Source: JAFGXT01 sp963677165
GTDB taxonomy: Bacteria > Verrucomicrobiota > Lentisphaeria > Victivallales > SZUA-371
Assembly: GCA_963677165.2 (NCBI GenBank)
Contig: CAXXSX010000002.1
Span: 992,001-1,056,000 of the forward strand
Length of the DNA stretch: 64,000 bases
Direction: 5' to 3'
In this document: positions 26,006 through 34,654 of the stretch, piece by piece
How positions within the stretch are numbered: position 1 is the stretch's first letter
Layout: each line of letters starts with the position of its first letter
Made by a program: the position numbers and the translations under genes
Notes under the pieces: model-generated
What the model was told of the DNA's origin: nothing
What the model saw: only the letters and a program-made list of their open reading frames with translations
Databases searched by the model: none

Positions 26006-27426
26006 TATGCCAGATAAATTTCCTTGTCGTCAGCGGAAATACTTACACTGTTTTTCTTCACATATTCAACCGCGTCGGCATCGTCAAGAACCGCCAGCGG
26101 AGAAATTTCAACGTTTACCAGAGGTTTGGCGTCTTCACCGCGCGGAATAGCAACACCGGCAGCTTCAAGACGACGGCAGTCGCGGTCGATTAACATTTCA
26201 CGACAGCTTTCAACCGAGTCAACACCAGTACGGTTTTTGGTCGGAGCGAATTCATTTTCGCGAACAGCTTCCAGCACCATGGTTTTGGATGCCAGCGGAA
26301 GCGCATCGAAAATAAATGATTCCAGTTTAACGGCATTAGATTCTTCCGGAGTAACAGCGGTTCCCACAGCATCAACATACGGTACTTTCTTATCGGCACG
26401 GTGCCATGGAAGATTTAGACGGCCGCCAGAGGTAAGGCGTTCCACAAAGTTCACACTGATCACGTGGATCGCCGGACTGCCCGCGATAAAACGCAGTTTG
26501 CCGTTGGCATCGGTCTGTTCCGCCAGTTCATCTGGCATATCGCTGTATTCGATGATTTCCAGCTTGTCGCCGGATTTACAGAAGTTACCAAGCTTTTCAA
26601 ACGCATTGGTTTTCGCCAGCATGATCGCGCTCATTTCGGATTCATCCAGAGAGTGCAGACCCAGGAACAATGGATTCGCTATGGTGATCAGCGGATTGTC
26701 GACCTGGAAGTAAGAGATGTATTCGACGCCGTTGCTCTTCATTTCATCCAGCGCACCGGAACGTTTGAGGGCCAGCAGCGTACCGCCATGACCATCCGGA
26801 GCCAGCGCGAGAGAATCCTTGGCGCCAAGCAGCAGTTTTCCGTCAAGTCCAACCGCAGGCATGGTGCCCTGAGTAAAGAACATGACCTGATCTTTATCGA
26901 GCCCGAAATAGTTATTGGATTCGAAGTGCTCAATGGTTGCCTGATTATTCATCAGACTGGTCATGATGTACCATTTCATTGATTTGCCGTATTTTTCACG
27001 GATACGAACAAGTTCTTCGGAAAAATACTGGAAAAGCGTTTTATTTTTTACTGGAGAGATCGGAAAAGTTCCTTTCGGACCGTCAAAACCCAGACGGGTT
27101 CCCTGTCCACCGGCCACGGTCAGCGCGGCAACTTTACCTTCTTTCAGGAACTGTTCGCCAAGAGAAACGGCTTTGCCGTACAGCGCTTCCTGATCAGCGT
27201 TTTCCGGTTTGACCGGATAGTACGGCGAAGGCTGAAGGTCAGCAGGAATGCTGGTGACAGGTTTATTCAGCACATAATCCTTGATTAGTTCATCCAGGTT
27301 TTCCCAGTCGATTTCAGCAAGCTGCCCGAGCAGCTTCTGTTTTCCGGCTTCATCAAGTTCGTCATAGAATTTCAGCAGGTGGGTTTGACCATGCTGTTCC
27401 AGTTTTTTTACGATATCTTCGTACAT
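26005..27426 (-). CDS. UTP--sugar-1-phosphate uridylyltransferase (UDP-GlcNAc/UDP-glucose pyrophosphorylase type)
   Basis: 473 residues, eukaryotic-like UDPGP family. The nucleotide-binding loop is TVAGGQGTRLGFDGPKGTFPI near residues 108-128; later come MFFTQGTMPAVG and the base/sugar site GHGGTLLALKRSG, and QVDNPLI coordinates metal in family structures. It condenses UTP with a hexose- or HexNAc-1-phosphate. Being upstream of ftsW-murG suggests UDP-GlcNAc supply, but UDP-glucose or UDP-galactose is possible. Two upstream ATGs exist; MYEDIV at 27426 has GGAG 7 nt ahead and the usual N-terminal helix (LEQHGQTHLLKFYDEL). Confidence 0.88.
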   Translation of the reverse strand: MYEDIVKKLEQHGQTHLLKFYDELDEAGKQKLLGQLAEIDWENLDELIKDYVLNKPVTSIPADLQPSPYYPVKPENADQEALYGKAVSLGEQFLKEGKVAALTVAGGQGTRLGFDGPKGTFPISPVKNKTLFQYFSEELVRIREKYGKSMKWYIMTSLMNNQATIEHFESNNYFGLDKDQVMFFTQGTMPAVGLDGKLLLGAKDSLALAPDGHGGTLLALKRSGALDEMKSNGVEYISYFQVDNPLITIANPLFLGLHSLDESEMSAIMLAKTNAFEKLGNFCKSGDKLEIIEYSDMPDELAEQTDANGKLRFIAGSPAIHVISVNFVERLTSGGRLNLPWHRADKKVPYVDAVGTAVTPEESNAVKLESFIFDALPLASKTMVLEAVRENEFAPTKNRTGVDSVESCREMLIDRDCRRLEAAGVAIPRGEDAKPLVNVEISPLAVLDDADAVEYVKKNSVSISADDKEIYLA

Positions 27427-27440
27427 ATATTTCTCCATAA

Positions 27441-27488
27441 AATTTATTGTCCGTACAACGGACGGCATTAGTACCACTTCAAACTCCA
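27441..27488. repeat. 48-bp dispersed repeat, copy A
   Basis: It matches 32625-32672 at 40 of 48 positions and begins AATTTATTGTC. This copy contains the hairpin GTCCGT-N3-ACGGAC. It lies in the 5' leader of the pyrophosphorylase gene; the other copy starts at the stop codon of the PAS-GGDEF gene. Confidence 0.65.
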
Positions 27489-27562
27489 GTCGCTGATGCT
27501 CCTTGCAGAAGCGGATAAAACACCAAATTCATTTTTTCAGTTTTATAATCAAACTGAATTAA

Positions 27563-27808
27563 TTATCGTTTCGCAAAACTTGTAAACACTGAACTGAGAA
27601 AATACGCGACAGCAATCAGGATAATCAGAATCAGTATGGTAAGACCCAACGCAAGAATACGTTTTTTTGTAAAGACGGAATCTTCCATACTGCTGCGGAT
27701 TTCAAATTCGGCCTGTTTCAGACGGAAAGACAATTCTGGGTCAAGTTTTCCCTGCGTGTTCTCTCCGTTGTCAGGATAATTTCTGTCGTCTCTATCATTT
27801 TCAGCCAT
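27563..27808 (-). CDS. Small tail-anchored-like membrane protein, 81 residues
   Basis: No known family was recognised. Residues 1-48 are polar and charged (MAENDRDDRNYPDNGENTQG...), residues 50-74 are a single hydrophobic helix (ALGLTILILIILIAVAYFL), and a short basic tail SFAKR follows. This suggests a protein anchored by its C-terminus with the charged domain in the cytoplasm. The start at 27808 has a weak AACGGA site. It may be monocistronic between the pyrophosphorylase and LacI genes. Confidence 0.6.
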   Translation of the reverse strand: MAENDRDDRNYPDNGENTQGKLDPELSFRLKQAEFEIRSSMEDSVFTKKRILALGLTILILIILIAVAYFLSSVFTSFAKR

Positions 27809-27912
27809 ATTCCGTTACCTTCTGTTATCGTTCTCAGTGCGGAATATCCCTACAGTCTTCCTGTAAGATATGCTGTACTATACAGAGCAAAGTCTCTGAA
27901 TACAAACAAAAT

Positions 27913-29103
27913 TTACGGATCATTCCGGCATATCCGTAACTTCTGCCGACGTGAACGGGGACGGTCTGGAATAGTAAATTCAATTCGTCCGGTTTTCCGC
28001 ATATCCGAGAGTTGTCGCAACAAGTGTCCGCTGTTCGCGGTCATCCCGAGTCTTTTCGCCAATTCATGACGCGACATCTCGCATTCCTGCAACATGTTAT
28101 AAATTCTCTCACAAAGTTCAGAAGTGAATATTAATCCTGCCGGTTTATGCGGTATAGTTACACTCTCACGCTCAATCAGCCGGAATGGAACCAGGGAATT
28201 TTCCGGCACCTTTCGCCGTCGGATTAATGCATCCAAAACTTTAAATGTTTTAACAGCAATACCTGAATAATCAATTTCGCAGGTCGTCTGCGGTACTGAT
28301 AAATATTCAGAAATCCGGGGAGACTCCCAGGAAACCAACGAAAAATCTTCAGGAATATTTCTTCCCAGTTCTTTCAGAATCTTAGCTGCCACAATCCCGA
28401 ATGTGCCGTCAACACAAATCGCGGCGGTACAGCCGGAATCCAACAGTTTTCCGATTCCATTTTTGATTCCGCCGTCCCGGTCAAATGCCGCAAACTGCTC
28501 TGGATTTAATATCCCTCTCTTTTTCATCTCATCGCAATAAGCCGGATAACGACGGGTAAACAACTTTTCTTCACTTAGCCGTGATGCCGGACTAATGAAG
28601 CCTATTTTCCTGTGTCCGGAACGCCACAAGCGCTCTGTTGCCAGTTGAATCGCCGAAACCGAATCGGCCGAAACGGAATGAATTCCGGCAGAAGGCATTC
28701 CCGGACCGTTAATCGATACCATAGGCAATGCGGAAAATGCCTGCCAGCGTCGAATCAGCCACAATGATCCCAATGGCGCGATCGCTCCGGCGATCGCTCT
28801 CTCTGTCAAAATATCCAGATCTTTTTCAAGCAGTATTTCCAAATGATAACCGCCTGTAGAAAACACAGGAAGCAATGCGTTCATAACTTCCGTTTGATAG
28901 GCATCCATCCGTCTATTACCAACAATAACTGCAATTGTTCGGCTGCCGCCAGCTGCAGAACGATAGCCAAGAGCTTTTGCCGCTTCAATCACTTGACGTC
29001 GGGTTTTTTCAGAAATTCCCGGCTGGTTATTCATCACTTTGGATACTGTACAGATCGAAGTTTCAGCAGCTTCCGCTACCTGATGGATATTTACCTTATT
29101 CAC
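27913..29103 (-). CDS. LacI family regulator with an additional C-terminal winged-helix-like domain
   Basis: 396 residues, about 60 longer than typical LacI proteins. The N-terminal HTH is NIHQVAEAAETSICTVSKVM, followed by an effector domain (TIAVIVGNRR at 56 through FSLVSWESPRISEYLSVPQTT). Residues about 325-390 form an extra domain: ELCERIYNMLQECEMSRHEL, AKRLGMTANSGHLLRQLSDM and RKTGRIEF, a helix-helix-recognition helix-wing pattern with a basic tail. It starts with GTG at 29103, preceded by AAGG. It is divergent from a GH5-like enzyme that it probably controls. The second DNA-binding domain is by-eye inference. Confidence 0.85.
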   Translation of the reverse strand: MNKVNIHQVAEAAETSICTVSKVMNNQPGISEKTRRQVIEAAKALGYRSAAGGSRTIAVIVGNRRMDAYQTEVMNALLPVFSTGGYHLEILLEKDLDILTERAIAGAIAPLGSLWLIRRWQAFSALPMVSINGPGMPSAGIHSVSADSVSAIQLATERLWRSGHRKIGFISPASRLSEEKLFTRRYPAYCDEMKKRGILNPEQFAAFDRDGGIKNGIGKLLDSGCTAAICVDGTFGIVAAKILKELGRNIPEDFSLVSWESPRISEYLSVPQTTCEIDYSGIAVKTFKVLDALIRRRKVPENSLVPFRLIERESVTIPHKPAGLIFTSELCERIYNMLQECEMSRHELAKRLGMTANSGHLLRQLSDMRKTGRIEFTIPDRPRSRRQKLRICRNDP

Positions 29104-29199
29104 TACATAAGCCTTAATATTTTAATAATAATTATGTATAATTTAGTATAAAATATTAAATTTATCAATAATTATTTATCTTTATTTATCTATATTTTA

Positions 29200-29240
29200 A
29201 ATCTTATACGTTGCAATAAAACGCCAAAAAACATAAGATT
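29200..29240. promoter_or_regulatory. Inverted repeat in the LacI/GH5 divergent promoter region
   Basis: AATCTTAT (29200-29207) and ATAAGATT (29233-29240) are a perfect 8-bp inverted pair 25 bp apart, on one side of an extremely AT-rich segment (29115-29200). A CGTT...AACG pair lies between the arms. It is a candidate operator for the flanking regulator. Confidence 0.4.
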
Positions 29241-29265
29241 ATTAACATAAACATGGAGATTTATA

Positions 29266-30642
29266 ATGAATAAGAATTATATGCAGATCAGTAGTCGTGA
29301 TTCAAGATATTTTGAACTTTCTGACGGAACATCATTTATTCCGGTCGGCATTAATATTAGTTTTCCACGATTTATAAAAACAGAAGCCGAATTGCTGGAA
29401 TATTATCGCGAATATATCGGAAACTTCGCGGCGAACGGCGGCAATTATGTCCGTGTCTGGCTGGGAAGTCCGTTCTTTGAACTGGAACCGGAAAAGGAGG
29501 GACTATTCTCTCAGACGGCGCTCAACCGGATATTCGCTCTGGTAAAAATCGGAGAGGAATCCGGAGTACGTTTAAAATTTACGCTGGAACATTTCCGTTT
29601 TGTATCAAAAGCATTTCAGAATGAAATGTTCCAGGGGGCCGCTTCGTTCCTGAAAGCCGCCTATCACAAGGATAACGGCGGTTCGGTAATCGATATGAAA
29701 TCCTATTTCACCACTGAAGCTGGACATAAGATTTTTCGTCATAAACTCAAATTGCTGTCTGAAAATTTCAAGAATAATCCAACAGTGGCTGTGTGGGAAC
29801 TCTGGAATGAAATCAATGCCGTTATTACCGATGACATGACAGACTGGCAGCAATGGACAAAACAGATGCTGGCAGAGGCACATGAACTATTCCCCAATCA
29901 ACTGTGCGTACAGAGTCTGGGTAGTTTTGACTCTTTAGATCATTATAATATGTACAACTGGTTATGTAATCTTCCCGGAAATGACTTCAATCAGATCCAT
30001 CGTTATGTTGACCCGGGCGCGAAACTCGACGTTTGCCGCGGACCAATGGATGTTCTTGCATCTGATGCCGTCGCAGCGTTGCACGAACTTAATCCCGACC
30101 GGCCGGCTATTCTGGCGGAAAGCGGAGCGGTTGAATGGTGTCACTGCCTTCCGTCACACCTCTATAGAGGAGATGTCAACGGTACTCTTCTGCACGATGC
30201 TCTTTTTGCTCCATTTTTCTCCGGCTCTGCCGGATGTGGACAACACTGGCACTGGGAATTTTATATTCATAAACACAACCTCTGGTGGCATTTCCAGCGT
30301 TTTAGCAATGCCGTCGCGAAAATTGATCCGGCTGCCGAAAATTACCAGCCGTATAAACGCGACAGTCAACGGCTGCGTTTTTACGGACTGAAAGGCGAAA
30401 CCCACTCGTTGCTATGGGTCCGCGATAAGTTCAACACCTGGCAAGCAGAATTAGACCAGAAGCAGACACCTGAAGTATTAAAGGAAATATCCATTGACAC
30501 CGATACTATCACAACTCACACGGTATCACGAGCAGAATACTACCTGCCGTGGGAAGATAAACGTGGGAAACTGGAAATAGTAGAAGGCAAAATCACACTG
30601 CCAGACTTCAAACGCTCTATTGTCCTGAAACTGCTACGGTGA
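29266..30642 (+). CDS. Cytoplasmic GH5-like glycoside hydrolase
   Basis: 458 residues, no signal peptide. A TIM-barrel of clan GH-A: GNYVRVWLGSPFFELEP near residue 57, the acid/base candidate Glu182 in VWELWNEINAV, and the nucleophile candidate Glu285 in PAILAESGAVEW. HRYVDPGAKLD and GCGQHWHWEF are conserved-looking aromatic stretches near the active site. A short C-terminal beta region follows from about 360. It could be a beta-mannosidase/mannanase or beta-glucosidase type enzyme acting on imported oligosaccharides. GGAG precedes ATG by 7 nt. Divergent placement from the LacI gene suggests substrate-induced expression. Confidence 0.82.
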   Translation: MNKNYMQISSRDSRYFELSDGTSFIPVGINISFPRFIKTEAELLEYYREYIGNFAANGGNYVRVWLGSPFFELEPEKEGLFSQTALNRIFALVKIGEESGVRLKFTLEHFRFVSKAFQNEMFQGAASFLKAAYHKDNGGSVIDMKSYFTTEAGHKIFRHKLKLLSENFKNNPTVAVWELWNEINAVITDDMTDWQQWTKQMLAEAHELFPNQLCVQSLGSFDSLDHYNMYNWLCNLPGNDFNQIHRYVDPGAKLDVCRGPMDVLASDAVAALHELNPDRPAILAESGAVEWCHCLPSHLYRGDVNGTLLHDALFAPFFSGSAGCGQHWHWEFYIHKHNLWWHFQRFSNAVAKIDPAAENYQPYKRDSQRLRFYGLKGETHSLLWVRDKFNTWQAELDQKQTPEVLKEISIDTDTITTHTVSRAEYYLPWEDKRGKLEIVEGKITLPDFKRSIVLKLLR

Positions 30643-30783
30643 CATAGAAACAGGAGAAAAGAGAATTTAGAATCACTCCCCTAAGTTCAGCAATTATATT
30701 AATATTTCCCGGTAATCTTTTGCAAAATATCTAACAGGTAATATATTGCAGATACTACAGCATTAATTAGCCGGGGGAATTTC

Positions 30784-31647
30784 ATGGACACAGATAATAT
30801 TTTTGACATTTTGAAGCAGGCTGATAAACGGCCTGAGTCATTTGCATACTATACCGTAGAGCAGCTTTGGAATGATGAATATATTTCGGGACAGATGTTA
30901 AAGTATCACCTTGATCCAACAATTGATTTAGCATCAAGAAAACCTGAATTTATCAATAAATCTGCTGCATGGATTGAGAAACAATTCGGACTGACTGGAC
31001 GTAAGGTCGCGGACTTCGGCTGCGGTCCCGGCTTGTATGCTTCAAAGCTGGCAGAACGCGGCGCGAAAATTACCGGAATCGATATATCACGCCGGTCTAT
31101 TGAATTTGCACGAAACAAAGCCGAAGATAAAAACCTTGATATCAATTATGTAAACTGCAATTACCTGGATTTTGAATCGGATCAAAAATTTGACTTGATT
31201 ATCATGATCTTCTGTGATTTCTGCGTATTGAGTCCGGTTCAACGGCAGAAGCTGCTGGTAAAATTCAAGAATCTTCTTAATGATAACGGGCACATATTGC
31301 TTGACGTTGTTGCCACTCCATTGTTTAACGAACTGGAGGAATCAACTGAATTTGAATTTAATATGATGCATAATTTCTGGTCGGCCGATGATTACTACTG
31401 CCTCAAAAAAGTATTCTTATATCCAGATCAAAGGGTTGCACTGGACAAATATACCATTTTTGAAAAGAACAGAATTCGTAAGATATATAACTGGATGCAG
31501 TTTTACGACAAGGAATCCATCAGTGCGGAATTTAATAAAGCCGGACTAATCGTCCATGAGTTTGCCGGCAATGTCTGCGGAGATTCGTTTGAGGCTAGCA
31601 GCCAACAATTTGCAATTATTGCGGGGAACAGTAGTATTACGGGTTGA
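30784..31647 (+). CDS. Class I SAM-dependent methyltransferase
   Basis: 287 residues. Motif I is VADFGCGPGLYASKLAE near residues 74-90, post-I is ITGIDISRRSIEFAR, motif II/III region is DLIIMIFCDFCVL, and DNGHILLDVVATPLF corresponds to the motif III strand. The N-terminal region (LWNDEYISGQMLKYHLDP) resembles small-molecule methyltransferases. There is no clear operon: the hydrolase ends 141 bp upstream and the PAS-GGDEF gene starts 75 bp downstream. GGGGGAA is the ribosome site. The acceptor substrate is unknown. Confidence 0.85.
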   Translation: MDTDNIFDILKQADKRPESFAYYTVEQLWNDEYISGQMLKYHLDPTIDLASRKPEFINKSAAWIEKQFGLTGRKVADFGCGPGLYASKLAERGAKITGIDISRRSIEFARNKAEDKNLDINYVNCNYLDFESDQKFDLIIMIFCDFCVLSPVQRQKLLVKFKNLLNDNGHILLDVVATPLFNELEESTEFEFNMMHNFWSADDYYCLKKVFLYPDQRVALDKYTIFEKNRIRKIYNWMQFYDKESISAEFNKAGLIVHEFAGNVCGDSFEASSQQFAIIAGNSSITG

Positions 31648-31722
31648 CAGTGCTGGGGAAAACAATTATTTTGAATAATAATACATGATCTTTATTATTA
31701 TTCGGGGGGAGTGAAATTAAAG

Positions 31723-32625
31723 ATGAATATTGATACTGGTTCATATGAGAATATAGTCAATTCTCTTTTGGAGGGGTTTTATATTGTTGATCAAAATAAG
31801 AAGATTATATTCTGGAACAGTGCCGCCGAGGATATTTCCGGCTTTAAAAGCCAGGAAATGGTAGGCAGGCCTTGTTCAGATGACATGTTAACCCAACTGG
31901 ACTCGGAAGGCAACAAACTCCGATGTGAAAATTGTCCTTTGGCAGCATCTATTGACGACAGCAGGGTAAGGGAAGCTAAGCTTTTTTTTCATCACAAGGA
32001 AGGTCATAGAATTCCTGTCGCGGTTCGAACGAGTTCCTTAAAAGACAAAGGGGGCAATGTAGTCGGCGGAATTGAACTTTTTTCCGATATAAGTAAACTC
32101 GAAGCTTATAAAGGCAGAGTCAAGGAACTGGAAAAGCTTGCCCTTATCGACGAACTTACACAACTTCCAAACAGACACTGTATAAATAGAGAACTGAGTA
32201 TACGCCTGGCAGAATTAAAACGATACGCGATTCCTTTTGGAGTGTTAATGCTTGATATTGACTTTTTCAAAAAATATAATGATCAATATGGGCATGACTT
32301 TGGTGACAAGACATTAAAATTTATTTCCAAAACTATCTTATCAAGTTGCAGACCTTTTGATTTTTACGGCAGATGGGGCGGAGAGGAATTTCTTGGAATA
32401 CTGCGTAATATTGATGTAAAAGGCCTCGAAACTGTCGGCCGCCGTATACGTTTGCTGATAGAAAGTTCATATCTGGAAAAAGATGGCGAACAGCTACATG
32501 TTACAGTTTCGATCGGAGCAACTCTTGCCTCTTTAGCGGATAGCGAAGAATTGCTCTTTCAAAGAGTCGACCGATTGATGTATCAAAGTAAACAAAATGG
32601 AAGAAACTGCCTGACTTCCGGTTGA
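31723..32625 (+). CDS. PAS-GGDEF diguanylate cyclase
   Basis: 300 residues, soluble. The PAS domain spans 10-120 (GFYIVDQNKKIIFWNSAAEDI) with a Cys pair in LRCENCPLAAS that is common in this PAS subtype and may bind metal or sense redox. The GGDEF domain spans 135-300: the active-site motif GGEEF is at 219-223, and a product-inhibition I-site RxxD (Arg210-Asp213) lies exactly five residues before it. It should make cyclic di-GMP with feedback control. A GTG at 31711 gives four extra codons; ATG 31723, 9 nt after the GGGGGGAG tract, is preferred. No EAL protein is in the window. Confidence 0.9.
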   Translation: MNIDTGSYENIVNSLLEGFYIVDQNKKIIFWNSAAEDISGFKSQEMVGRPCSDDMLTQLDSEGNKLRCENCPLAASIDDSRVREAKLFFHHKEGHRIPVAVRTSSLKDKGGNVVGGIELFSDISKLEAYKGRVKELEKLALIDELTQLPNRHCINRELSIRLAELKRYAIPFGVLMLDIDFFKKYNDQYGHDFGDKTLKFISKTILSSCRPFDFYGRWGGEEFLGILRNIDVKGLETVGRRIRLLIESSYLEKDGEQLHVTVSIGATLASLADSEELLFQRVDRLMYQSKQNGRNCLTSG

Positions 32626-32672
32626 ATTTATTGTCAGTACGACAGACGGCGTTATAACCGCTTCAAACTCTA
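32625..32672. repeat. 48-bp dispersed repeat, copy B
   Basis: Partner of 27441-27488 in the same orientation. It differs at 8 of 48 positions, several falling in the two arms of the small hairpin. Weaker similarity continues for a further 30 bp (ATGCT...AGCGG...AAAA). Confidence 0.65.
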
Positions 32673-32821
32673 ATGCTTTGGGTAGCGGGAAAATATTAAA
32701 TTTATCGGGTTTAATAATCCGACCTTCCAGGTCGCTTCTTAAAAATAGATAATGTGCCAAATTTTGTGATACAACGAAAAATCATGCTTACTGCGATTAC
32801 ATTGCAAAATGATTTTTCCGG

Positions 32822-32986
32822 GTAGCATGCGATCTCCGAGCGCATAAAGCACGTCTGCCACAAACGTCGTAGACACGGATTCTCAGAAACCATCTATACT
32901 CAAATTATTCGTGGCTTTAAAAGATTAGGCATTAATCTACACGATAACAGCAAAATTGCTATTTGCGCTCGGAGATCGCAAGCTAC
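32822..32986. mobile_element. 165-bp MITE-like element with terminal inverted repeats
   Basis: The left end GTAGCATGCGATCTCCGAGC is the inverse of the right end up to GCAAGCTAC at 32986, about 24 bp with two mismatches. Reverse-complemented, it aligns end to end with 53821-53999: the same inner AGCAA-TT-TTGCT hairpin, then GTCACGAAT-like and ATCCGTGTCTAC segments. It has no coding capacity. It accounts for most of the otherwise gene-free 527-bp gap 32626-33152; the rest of the gap shows no feature. No clear target-site duplication was seen. Confidence 0.7.
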
Positions 32987-33152
32987 GGCTCACGCCCAAA
33001 CACCAACCGCTACGTAAATAATATTTTTGTTTTAACTTGCTTTTGGGCATTAACCCATCTATTCTTATCCTGGCAATAAACAAGTCCTACCGCTTACCAT
33101 CACAACTTTTGGCACATTAACTATTTATTTTGAACTTGGGCCAGCCAAAAAC

Positions 33153-33827
33153 TTATTTATTGATGACCACGCCGATAATATCGCGAACTGTTTCCTCCGG
33201 CAGTTCCAGAATGTTACCGCCAACGCCCAGGCAGCCGATCATTTCATTATTGGAATCAAACAACGGAAAGCCGAGACGCCTGACATTCGGACGACGCTGC
33301 TGATTGTCATAGATATACCCCTGTTTACGAATCAACTCGAAAAACTCCGGCTGGAAATGAGCAAAGCTTCGAGTACGCACTCCTTCATCGTAGGCCGCCA
33401 TGAGCTGTAGCCAGGGCTCCTCTACGTTTTCGTTCACAAAGCCAATGTCCTGCATACGCATCGACATTTCACACTGGACCTTATTGATGCAGATCAACCG
33501 ATCTTTTACTCGTTCCTGCAAAATAACGGAAAGTTCATATTTGCGGCTGATCTCTTCCATCAGGTAAGAATAACGCATGGTCAGGTATTCCGCCCGGCCA
33601 GCCGTTTTTACACTTGAAAATACCGCCATACGATGTCCGGCGGAGTAAAGATTACTATTGACGTCTTTATTTAAAAATCCCAATTCGCAAAGCTGTTTGA
33701 GCAAACGCGACAAGCTGGCATGACTGATTCCGCCAAGTTGATCGTTGATTTGACTGAAACTTATCGGACGCTGTTCTCGCGCTACGTGTTCCAGCAATTG
33801 CAGACCACGCTCTAAACCTGTGGACAT
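33153..33827 (-). CDS. IclR family transcriptional regulator
   Basis: 224 residues, slightly short for IclR (about 250). The N-terminal winged HTH is GLERGLQLLEHVA...ISHASLSRLLKQLCELGFL with the wing NSNLYSAGHRM. The effector domain from about 75 contains the typical late motif PLFDSNNEMIGCLGVGGNI. Ligands in the family are small aromatic or organic acids or sugars, here unknown. It is divergent from the TetR-RND operon, sharing a 200-bp gap. GGAG lies 9 nt before ATG 33827. The first catalytic-cavity helix appears shortened, consistent with the reduced length. Confidence 0.88.
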   Translation of the reverse strand: MSTGLERGLQLLEHVAREQRPISFSQINDQLGGISHASLSRLLKQLCELGFLNKDVNSNLYSAGHRMAVFSSVKTAGRAEYLTMRYSYLMEEISRKYELSVILQERVKDRLICINKVQCEMSMRMQDIGFVNENVEEPWLQLMAAYDEGVRTRSFAHFQPEFFELIRKQGYIYDNQQRRPNVRRLGFPLFDSNNEMIGCLGVGGNILELPEETVRDIIGVVINK

Positions 33828-33934
33828 ATTTGTTTACTCCAGTTTAAATAATGAAACTATTTTTTATTTTTGAAACTTACTGCCTTTTTCATAAAATTTC
33901 AAAAATTTTTATTTTTTTTTGTAACCTCTTGCTG

Positions 33935-33962
33935 TTGACATACGTCATTATAAATGTAAAAT
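33935..33962 (+). promoter_or_regulatory. Sigma70 promoter of the TetR-RND operon
   Basis: TTGACA (33935-33940) and TAAAAT (33957-33962) are 16 nt apart. The -10 box overlaps the palindrome that follows, which fits a repressed promoter. Confidence 0.7.
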
Positions 33963-33977
33963 GAATGAGTATTCATT
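33960..33977. promoter_or_regulatory. Palindromic TetR/AcrR-type operator
   Basis: AATGAAT-GAGT-ATTCATT, a perfect 7-bp inverted repeat overlapping the -10 box. TGAATGAxTATTCA-like sites are common for AcrR-type repressors, and the first gene downstream encodes such a protein. Confidence 0.75.
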
Positions 33978-34029
33978 ATAAAAAATATATAATCATCAAA
34001 AAGAATATTTATTCACATAGAGAGGTAAT

Positions 34030-34653
34030 ATGGCAAGATTATCGCAAAAAATGAAAGAGATGGTGACCGAGAACATGCGGCGGACCATTTTCGAAACCAG
34101 CGAGCAGATCATTCTGCGCGATGGAATTGACAGCCTGACAATAGAGCACCTTGCGCGGGAAGCCGAAATATCCGCGGGAAGCGTTTATAACTACTTCGAA
34201 AACAAGGAAGAGATTATTGACGGCGTCATGAGAAACATGTTTGACCGGTTGCTTGATACCCTTCAAACCATCTCTGACAAGGAAACTACAGTCTGTGAAA
34301 AACTGCACGGAATGGCAAAATTCATGTTCGATGATTTTTCGCAGAAACGCCGTTTGCTGGATGCCCTAGTTCACAGGCACCATTCCAGACACCACAGCAA
34401 ACACGATCATAAGAAAAAAGCGGAAGGACATCTGAAGCTTCTGGGTATTATTTCCGGAACGATAAAATCCGGCATCGCAACGGGAACCCTGAAAGAGGTT
34501 GAACCGGAACTGGCAGCATCGGTATTTCTTGGAATGATCCGGGAATTGCAGATAGACCACGCAGGAATATTTAAAAAGAGCAACTCACAGGAACTGGCGG
34601 ATAAAGTTATGCAAATCTATCTGTCCGGAACTGAAAAGAAGGAAGAAAAGTAA
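34030..34653 (+). CDS. TetR/AcrR family repressor
   Basis: 207 residues. The HTH is LTIEHLAREAEISAGSVYNYFENKEEIIDGV (residues 36-66), a textbook TetR N-terminal domain, and the all-helical C-terminal half would bind a ligand. A histidine-rich stretch (HRHHSRHHSKHDH, near residue 116) is unusual and could bind metal. It is the first gene of an operon with an RND adaptor (1 nt gap) and pump (4 nt overlap). By analogy with AcrR it represses the pump until a pump substrate binds. A palindrome at its own promoter supports autoregulation. Confidence 0.92.
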   Translation: MARLSQKMKEMVTENMRRTIFETSEQIILRDGIDSLTIEHLAREAEISAGSVYNYFENKEEIIDGVMRNMFDRLLDTLQTISDKETTVCEKLHGMAKFMFDDFSQKRRLLDALVHRHHSRHHSKHDHKKKAEGHLKLLGIISGTIKSGIATGTLKEVEPELAASVFLGMIRELQIDHAGIFKKSNSQELADKVMQIYLSGTEKKEEK

Positions 34654-34654
34654 T

